From Acidobacteriaceae bacterium (GTDB lineage: Bacteria; Acidobacteriota; Terriglobia; Terriglobales; Acidobacteriaceae): 36,482 nucleotides of DNA. This document shows, one piece after another, positions 31,654 through 36,482 of this stretch. The position numbers and the translations under genes are program-made. How positions within the stretch are numbered: position 1 is the stretch's first letter; every line of letters begins with the position of its first letter. The stretch spans positions 1 to 36,482 of the forward strand of contig PKXQ01000126.1 in assembly GCA_003132405.1 (NCBI GenBank). The letters run 5' to 3'. Under the pieces are notes generated by a model, which had not been told where the DNA came from, made no database searches, and saw only the letters and a program-made list of their open reading frames with translations.

Positions 31654-33624
31654 CTACTTCCGCTGCTCTAGCTTCACCGACGCCGTCAGGGGCTGCCCGT
31701 CGCGCAGCACTTTGACCTCGACTACATCGCCGACTTTGCTCCGGCGCAGGGCGTCGGTGAAGTCATAGAGATTTTTGATCGGCTTGTCGCCGAATTGCAC
31801 CAGGATGTCTCCCGCTCTCAATCCGGCCTTTGCGGCGGGCGAGTTTGGTTTTACGTCGGAGAACCTCACGCCCGTTTCCACCTGGCCAAAATCGGGGATT
31901 GATCCGAAATAGGGACCGTAGCCGCCACCGCCTGAACCGCCAGCCGGCCTGTCTTCGGCGACCACCATGAAAGAGGGACGCGCTTCCGCATCCGCTAACA
32001 ATTCGGCTGTCTCGCCTACCACGCCCAGCAAACGCGTTGCCGACACGGGATCGATCTTCTCCCATGTGTCCGATGGCTTGTGATAATCGGAGTGCAGGCC
32101 GGAGAAGAAAAACAGCACTGGAATTTTCTTCGCGACAAACGAGGTGTGATCGCTCGACGAATATCCTCCCGGTGAGTATTCGATCTTGAATCCCGAATTT
32201 TCCGCGGCCTCTTCGACATCGGCCTTCAGCGTCGAACCTGTGCCCACGCCGCCGATATAAACTTTCTGGTCTTTGATGCGACCGATCATATCCATATTGA
32301 GCATGGCGACCGCTTTGTCGAGCGGACGTGTTGGATCTTTCACCCACGCGGCCGAGCCGAGCAGACCGAGTTCTTCGCCGGCGAAATCCATGAAGAGAAT
32401 TCCGCGGCGCAACTTGCCTTTCTGGGGCGCCAGCAGCCGCGCCAACTCGAGCACTCCGGCCGTGCCCGAGGCGTTGTCGTCCGCTCCGGGATGAATCTGG
32501 CCGATTTGCGAAGGAGCCAGCGAATCGAAATTGCCGCGCCCGAGATGATCGTAGTGCGCGCCGACGATCACGTATTCGTCGGTTTTGCCCGGCAAATAGG
32601 CCAGCACATTGTTTACTGTGGCGCGCGTCGTCTGAATCGTCACATCGATCGCCGCGGACTGGTTCTCCGGCAGCGCAAACGATGCGGGCTTCGACGAATC
32701 GTCAATCTGTTTCTGCAATTCGGCCAGCGATTTGCCCGCCGCTTTCAGCCAGCTGTTGGCAACGTCATTCTTGACTTGCACAAAAATGACGCCCGCATTC
32801 TCCGGTCCACTCACGCTGCCGAAGCGCGTGAGCAGATCTTCTTCGCCGTCTCCCAGCTTGCCGTTCACGAGGACCAGCGCCTTGGCTCCGTGGTTGCGCG
32901 CGTTGATCGCCTTCGTCACCAGCTGCGAATGCTGCGTCATGACCTGATTCGTCGTAGCCTGATTCGTCGTGGCCTGACCGCCGCCCTTCGCGCCAAACGA
33001 TGGAGGCTCATAGCGCATCACGATCACAATTTTGTCCTTGACGTCGATGCCGGCGTAGTCGTCGTAATGAAACTCGTCGGCAGTAATACCATACCCGGCA
33101 AACACGAGAGCCGCGCGCGCCGTTCCCGAAGCCGAGAAACTGAAGGGAACAAAATCCTGCTTGACCTTCAATTCATGCCTCTCGAGCTCATGTTTCTCCG
33201 CACCAGTCACAATTGCGAAACTGTTCCTCCCTTTCAACTGCGCTCCGGTGATGACGGTAAAAGGTTGTAAGTAGGAGTGAGTGCCCGCCGGTTCGAGCCC
33301 GAGGCTCTTATAACGCTTCTCGATCAGATGCTCCGCCCGCGTAAGGCCTTTCGTCCCGGCGCCGCGTCCTTCCATGGCAGGAGTGGTCAGCGCCTTGATG
33401 TCGTCGAGGTAGCGCCGCGGATCGGCGGTGGGAATTGTCGGCGGCGCAGCGGTCGCAAGAAAGGCAAAGGCGAGGAGAGTGATGAAAATTGCAACACTTT
33501 TTGTTCCGACGCGCTTCGTTGCGACATTCTTTGTTGCGACGTTCTCTGGCGCGACGTTCGTTGGCGCGATGCCCATCGAGTGCGCAGAAGTTTGAAGGCA
33601 GCGTTGAGTTCTAGAGTTCGGCAT
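31654..33624 (-). CDS. Secreted M28 aminopeptidase with PA and PDZ domains
   Basis: From ATG 33624 the product has 656 residues. An unusually long N-terminus with pentapeptide repeats (NVAPE-NVATK-NVATK-type) precedes the hydrophobic signal (VAIFITLLAFAFLATAAPP, about 45-63). A PA domain spans about 140-290. The zinc domain shows VGAHYDHLGRG, HPGADDNASGTAG, MDFAGEELGLLGS, LNMDMIGR and HSDYHKPSDT, all ligands and the catalytic Glu in place. A PDZ domain closes the protein (about 565-650, VETGVRFSDVKPNSPAAKAGLRAGDILVQFGDKPI), probably for substrate or partner binding. A near-consensus promoter ends just before ATG 33624, so the message would be almost leaderless; ATG 33576 is an alternative start that keeps the signal. 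Confidence 0.9.
   Translation of the reverse strand: MPNSRTQRCLQTSAHSMGIAPTNVAPENVATKNVATKRVGTKSVAIFITLLAFAFLATAAPPTIPTADPRRYLDDIKALTTPAMEGRGAGTKGLTRAEHLIEKRYKSLGLEPAGTHSYLQPFTVITGAQLKGRNSFAIVTGAEKHELERHELKVKQDFVPFSFSASGTARAALVFAGYGITADEFHYDDYAGIDVKDKIVIVMRYEPPSFGAKGGGQATTNQATTNQVMTQHSQLVTKAINARNHGAKALVLVNGKLGDGEEDLLTRFGSVSGPENAGVIFVQVKNDVANSWLKAAGKSLAELQKQIDDSSKPASFALPENQSAAIDVTIQTTRATVNNVLAYLPGKTDEYVIVGAHYDHLGRGNFDSLAPSQIGQIHPGADDNASGTAGVLELARLLAPQKGKLRRGILFMDFAGEELGLLGSAAWVKDPTRPLDKAVAMLNMDMIGRIKDQKVYIGGVGTGSTLKADVEEAAENSGFKIEYSPGGYSSSDHTSFVAKKIPVLFFFSGLHSDYHKPSDTWEKIDPVSATRLLGVVGETAELLADAEARPSFMVVAEDRPAGGSGGGGYGPYFGSIPDFGQVETGVRFSDVKPNSPAAKAGLRAGDILVQFGDKPIKNLYDFTDALRRSKVGDVVEVKVLRDGQPLTASVKLEQRK
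32943..32977. repeat. 15-bp tandem repeat in the PA region of the M28-PDZ gene
   Basis: CCTGATTCGTCGTAG (32943-32957) and CCTGATTCGTCGTGG (32958-32972) are followed by a partial CCTGA. In frame they code for QATTN-QATTN-QVMT. Confidence 0.8.
33488..33577. repeat. Six diverged 15-bp tandem units at the 5' end of the M28-PDZ gene
   Basis: Units start at 33488, 33503, 33518, 33533, 33548 and 33563. Central ones are GTTGCGACATTCTTT and GTTGCGACGTTCTCT; outer ones are more diverged. In frame they code for the pentapeptide pattern N/R-V-A/G-T/P-K/E just before the signal segment. Confidence 0.8.
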
Positions 33625-33634
33625 AATCACGCAA

Positions 33635-33663
33635 ATCGTAGGTTGCAAAGAGGCGAGTGTCAA
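33635..33663 (-). promoter_or_regulatory. Near-consensus sigma-70 promoter of the M28-PDZ gene
   Basis: On the minus strand a perfect TTGACA (33663-33658) is followed by a 17-base spacer and TACGAT (33640-33635), which differs from TATAAT at one base... two bases at most. The expected start is about 7-8 bases further, only a few bases before ATG 33624, which implies a leaderless or nearly leaderless transcript. Confidence 0.65.
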
Positions 33664-34310
33664 ACCGGTGCGCCCGACGCGTCACCAAGAGGACGTGGCT
33701 TGCAGCGTCCGTCGCTGCGAGTGTCACCGGCCAAAGTCTTTCCCACGACCTCTTGTGTCATTAGTCACATTTTCATGGTTCAGTCATCACAGACGGCATA
33801 AGTAATCTTCAGTACTCTCGTCAGTTGGCACGAAACGATTCACGTCGCGATCGCGCAGTAATTAGCTCGAAGCGTTCTTTCACGTTGATGCTTGACTCTT
33901 TGATGTTCTTGAGAGTGTGCAGAATTGAACAGACGAGGCATTGTGATTGTTTTTAGGATCGCCAGTACTTCCAAATCCGATCAAAGTCCCTACTCTCTTT
34001 TAGTAGGAGGTAGTGAGGATGCCCTGCTAATGCTCAATGATTTTCCGCCGATGAATGTTAGTCATGCCGATATTGAAGGGTTCGTTCGTGAGTTATGTAT
34101 GCGTTACGAAAGAGATTCTCACGATACATGAGAAGTTTTCGAAATCGGGCAGAGGAGCGCGACCAATCGCCATCTTGTGATGGTGCGAGCCGAACTGATG
34201 AGATCGATTTGGTGAATGAGATGAAGGCGGACGACTTCAAACCTGTGAGCTTAGGAATTCCATTATCAGCCATTCATGGCCAACCGCCGGTGTCGAGGAG
34301 GGGCGTGCGC
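33664..34310. other. AT-richer intergenic region upstream of the cytochrome-porin genes
   Basis: About 650 bases carry no gene I can support. Contents: a hairpin GCAGCG/CGCTGC (33702-33718), a Crp/Fnr-like site (33754-33769), a small hairpin near 33990-34007, an AGGAGG (34005-34010) followed by the tiny frame GTG-AGG-ATG-CCC-TGC-TAA (34013-34030), and a doubtful TTG-started 68-residue frame (33925-34131). Base composition is visibly lower in G+C than the neighbouring genes. Confidence 0.5.
33754..33769. promoter_or_regulatory. Crp/Fnr-like palindrome
   Basis: TGTGT-CATTAG-TCACA differs at one base from TGTGA-N6-TCACA, the Crp-type consensus. It lies about 540 bases before the decaheme cytochrome gene and about 90 bases upstream of the M28-PDZ promoter. 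A Crp/Fnr-family regulator could act in either direction. Confidence 0.35.
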
Positions 34311-35240
34311 ATGCTAATGCCAGTAAGCTTCAAGACCACTCGAATTCTTTTGTTTTTGGTTCCGTGTCTTTTCGCCATCACCGCCTTCGCTTCCGACCAG
34401 GCCCATCCGGCGGTCGCCGACAAAAGCGCGGCTGCCGTCGATGCCTCGAAGTTTGTGGGCGCGGAGACCTGCAAGACCTGCCATGAGGAGATTTATAACG
34501 CGTGGGAGAAAACGCCGCACTGGAAGACCACTTTAAACAAGGAACCGGCGCATCAGGGCTGCGAAGGTTGTCACGGGCCCGGGGCGGACCATGTTGCCGG
34601 GGGCGGCGACATAACCAAGATATTCAATCCCGCGAAGCACTCGGCCAAAGAGGTTGACGCCAAGTGCCTGACCTGTCACGCGGGAGCGCACCCGAACTTT
34701 GACCGCTCGCCCCACGCCAAGGCGAACGTCGGCTGTACCAGCTGCCACAGCGTTCATCAGAGCAAGGAAAAGGAAGAAGAACATCTGCTGAAGGCTGCGC
34801 AGCCTGCGCTCTGTTTCCAGTGCCACGCCGACACCAAGCCGGCGTTCAATATGCCGTTCCACCACAAGGTGAACGAAGGCTTGATCGTGTGCAGCGATTG
34901 CCACGACGTGCACGGTACCTTCCTAGCCAACAACGTGAAGTCCACGGCCGACCAGACCGCGATCTGCACCAAGTGCCACACCGAGGTGCGCGGGCCGTTT
35001 GTCTATGAACACGTCGCGGTCAAGGCCGAGGGGTGTTTGGGATGCCACACTCCGCACGGTTCCCAGAACGCCCGCCTGCTGAACATGCCGGCCATCAACC
35101 CGCTCTGCAACCAGTGCCACAGCGGCGTCGCTGCCAACACGGTTCACGGAATGAGCGCGGGGTCGTCGGAAACCATAACTTGTACGAACTGCCATACCTA
35201 TATCCATGGCTCGAACATGAATGCGGCGTTCCTCAGGTAG
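34311..35240 (+). CDS. DmsE/MtrA-type decaheme c-type cytochrome
   Basis: The 309-residue product has a signal peptide (about 9-28, RILLFLVPCLFAITAFA) and ten CxxCH haem sites: CKTCH, CEGCH, CLTCH, CTSCH, CFQCH, CSDCH, CTKCH, CLGCH, CNQCH, CTNCH. Size, haem count and spacing match MtrA/DmsE/PioA, the periplasmic decahaem that sits inside an outer-membrane barrel and carries electrons across the outer membrane. Start ATG 34311 has GAGGAGG nine bases upstream; GTG 34305 is a close alternative. A long in-frame extension back to 34095 is open but has no export signal and looks non-coding. The barrel gene follows 111 bases downstream. Confidence 0.95.
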   Translation: MLMPVSFKTTRILLFLVPCLFAITAFASDQAHPAVADKSAAAVDASKFVGAETCKTCHEEIYNAWEKTPHWKTTLNKEPAHQGCEGCHGPGADHVAGGGDITKIFNPAKHSAKEVDAKCLTCHAGAHPNFDRSPHAKANVGCTSCHSVHQSKEKEEEHLLKAAQPALCFQCHADTKPAFNMPFHHKVNEGLIVCSDCHDVHGTFLANNVKSTADQTAICTKCHTEVRGPFVYEHVAVKAEGCLGCHTPHGSQNARLLNMPAINPLCNQCHSGVAANTVHGMSAGSSETITCTNCHTYIHGSNMNAAFLR

Positions 35241-35256
35241 GAGTCATGGATTGCAA

Positions 35257-35282
35257 CGCGCCTGGAGAATTGCGGAGGCGCG
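35257..35282 (+). repeat. Hairpin between cytochrome and barrel genes
   Basis: CGCGCCT (35257-35263) and AGGCGCG (35276-35282) are perfect arms with a 12-base loop inside the 111-base gap. It could stabilise the cytochrome message or lower read-through into the barrel gene. Confidence 0.4.
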
Positions 35283-35351
35283 GCCGCGTTTCGATTGCGC
35301 GTAGGGATTCAAGATCTCGACGAGCAATGTTTTTCAAGTGAGGCTTTCAAT

Positions 35352-36482
35352 ATGATGAACCAAGGATGGATTTCCCGGCTGCTGAGTGAAAAGCATTCTC
35401 TTGCGGCGGCCCGATGCATTGTCGGGGGCATGGCCGCAGTCATTTTGGGCTTGACGGCGGGCACTGCCGTCGCGCAGCTTCCAATATTTGTGTCTCACCA
35501 GGCCGCTCCGGACGGCTACACGCTTCATGAGTCTATGGATCTGGGCGGACATGTGGCCAATGTCGACGGCAGCGGTACCATGTACGACACTCTGGTCAAC
35601 CAGCAGTCCGGTCCGCGCATACTGGGCGAGTCCTATGAGCTGCGCGCGCTGCCGCAAACGAAGAACACCCTCGTCGATCACTTGAAAGCCTTTACCAGCG
35701 GGCTCGGCGGCGATCCGTACAACGTTGCCAAGCTGGACTTTTCCAAGGGCAAGCTCTACGACTTCTCCGGCTTGTTCCGCCGTGACCGCCAGTACTTCGA
35801 CTACAACCTGCTGGGCAATCCGAACCTTCCGCCCGGCCAGTCGATTCCAATCGGTCCCCCCGCGACGCCGACGGGTTCCTACGCGTGGCCGCAGGTGACG
35901 CAGTCGCCGTTTATGTTCAACACGGTGCGCCGCATGACGGACACCAAACTTACACTGCTTCCGCTATCGAAGGTGACCTTCCGCGTCGGCTACTCGCAGA
36001 ACGTCTTCCAGGGCCCGAGCCTGTCGCCCAGCGGTTATCAGGTTGCCGGATCCTACGACCTGCTGCTCCAGGAGTATCAGCGCAACAGCACTGATGACTG
36101 GACGGGATCGGTCGAGTGGAAGCCCGTATGGCGGACAAGGTTGACCTACGAAGAGCAGGTCACGCACTACAAGGGCGATTCCTCTTTCAGCGGGGCGCCC
36201 CAGTATTTCAACCTGCAGGAAGCGAACGGATTAAGGGTCGCAGTGCTGCAGAACTACGACAATCCGATCAACGCGCCGGTCGGCATCAAATGCAACGCCG
36301 GCGTTGGACCCTCCCCAATTTCGCTGAACCCGAATCCGAACGGTCTACCCATCGTCGATCCGGCGTGTAATGTGATTACCAGCTATTCGCGTTCCCAGCC
36401 AACCCGCGAAATCTTCCCGACAGAAATCTTCCGGTTACAAAGCTCCAGCATCAAGAACGTTACGATGAACGGCAACGTTCGC
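35352..36482 (+). CDS. MtrB/PioB-type outer-membrane barrel, cut by window end
   Basis: The frame opens at ATG 35352 (or 35355) and stays open for 377 codons to the edge. A signal peptide (about 20-40, GGMAAVILGLTAGTAVA-Q) precedes repeated beta-strand pairs with alternating hydrophobic residues and aromatic girdles (LYDFSGLFRRDRQYFDYNLLG, KVTFRVGYSQNVFQG, WTGSVEWKPVWRTRLTYEEQVTHY). The phrase LYDFSGLFRRDRQYFDYNLLGNPNLP and the position right after a decahaem cytochrome match the MtrB/PioB porins that sheath such cytochromes. The N-terminal CxxC found in Shewanella MtrB is absent in the visible part. GAGG about nine bases upstream is a modest ribosome-binding site. The full protein should be roughly twice this length. 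Confidence 0.88.
   Translation, partial: MMNQGWISRLLSEKHSLAAARCIVGGMAAVILGLTAGTAVAQLPIFVSHQAAPDGYTLHESMDLGGHVANVDGSGTMYDTLVNQQSGPRILGESYELRALPQTKNTLVDHLKAFTSGLGGDPYNVAKLDFSKGKLYDFSGLFRRDRQYFDYNLLGNPNLPPGQSIPIGPPATPTGSYAWPQVTQSPFMFNTVRRMTDTKLTLLPLSKVTFRVGYSQNVFQGPSLSPSGYQVAGSYDLLLQEYQRNSTDDWTGSVEWKPVWRTRLTYEEQVTHYKGDSSFSGAPQYFNLQEANGLRVAVLQNYDNPINAPVGIKCNAGVGPSPISLNPNPNGLPIVDPACNVITSYSRSQPTREIFPTEIFRLQSSSIKNVTMNGNVR

Noticed and set aside
33832..33850. Sigma-54-like TGGCACG upstream of the cytochrome gene
   Set aside because: The -12 half (TTGC) is missing at the required spacing.
33925..34131. 68-residue TTG-started frame upstream of the cytochrome
   Set aside because: No ribosome-binding site, no recognisable domain and no membrane or signal segment; kept only as content of the intergenic region.
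34095..34310. In-frame N-terminal extension of the decaheme cytochrome
   Set aside because: It would bury the signal peptide 80 residues into the protein; a GAGGAGG supports the start at 34311 and the extension looks non-coding.
1..36482. tRNA, rRNA, CRISPR array, transposase or riboswitch
   Set aside because: No cloverleaf, rRNA-like core, regularly spaced direct repeats, transposase motif or known aptamer core was recognised by eye; a covariance-model scan was not possible here.

Overview
The window reads as part of a high-GC, Gram-negative chromosome, most likely an acidobacterium (Terriglobia/Koribacter-like). That placement is an inference. It rests on the mix of families (several secreted M28 peptidases, a FucP-type sugar transporter beside a secreted SGNH esterase, a DmsE-type decaheme cytochrome with an MtrB/PioB barrel, a short charged secreted protein) and on frequent TTG/GTG starts. 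No rRNA, tRNA, CRISPR array, insertion sequence or phage gene was found.

Layout. Positions 1-480 hold the end of an upstream locus (two short membrane-protein genes). At 521-2227 (minus) a winged-helix DNA-binding protein is followed, in the same frame and separated by a single TGA, by a membrane-anchored alpha/beta-hydrolase-fold protein that has lost its catalytic Ser and, apparently, His. At 2568-6731 (plus) is a tight glcDEF glycolate oxidase operon, followed by a glutamate-carboxypeptidase-II-like M28 peptidase. At 9221-12498 (minus) lie a small secreted protein, a FucP-type sugar transporter and a secreted SGNH esterase. At 12701-16030 (minus) is a receiver-PAS-GAF-NarX-type histidine kinase plus a single-domain receiver. 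At 16240-17423 (minus) are a two-helix membrane protein and a solitary PD-(D/E)XK nuclease-like protein.

The minus-strand chain 22985-17535 runs ubiD, parD-parE, a membrane-anchored M28-type peptidase and an exported TPR protein. On the plus strand, 23140-28541 is a molybdenum module: a two-subunit Tat-exported molybdopterin hydroxylase directly followed by modABC, with junction overlaps and one short gap that suggest one transcript. At 28588-30572 (minus) a DUF3467-type protein is translationally coupled to a GT-C membrane glycosyltransferase. An orphan OmpR-type regulator (30846-31589) diverges from it. A third M28 peptidase, with a PDZ domain, lies at 31654-33624 (minus). After a 0.65 kb AT-richer intergenic region the window ends in a decaheme cytochrome and a truncated outer-membrane barrel, a probable porin-cytochrome conduit across the outer membrane.

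Most notable: (1) the one-TGA-interrupted CadC-like arrangement with a dead-hydrolase presumed sensor domain; (2) the decaheme/porin conduit; (3) a palindromic element translated in frame as an insertion in ubiD; (4) in-frame 12- and 15-bp tandem repeats in two neighbouring minus-strand genes; (5) several strong inverted repeats in front of genes that look like operators or UTR hairpins.
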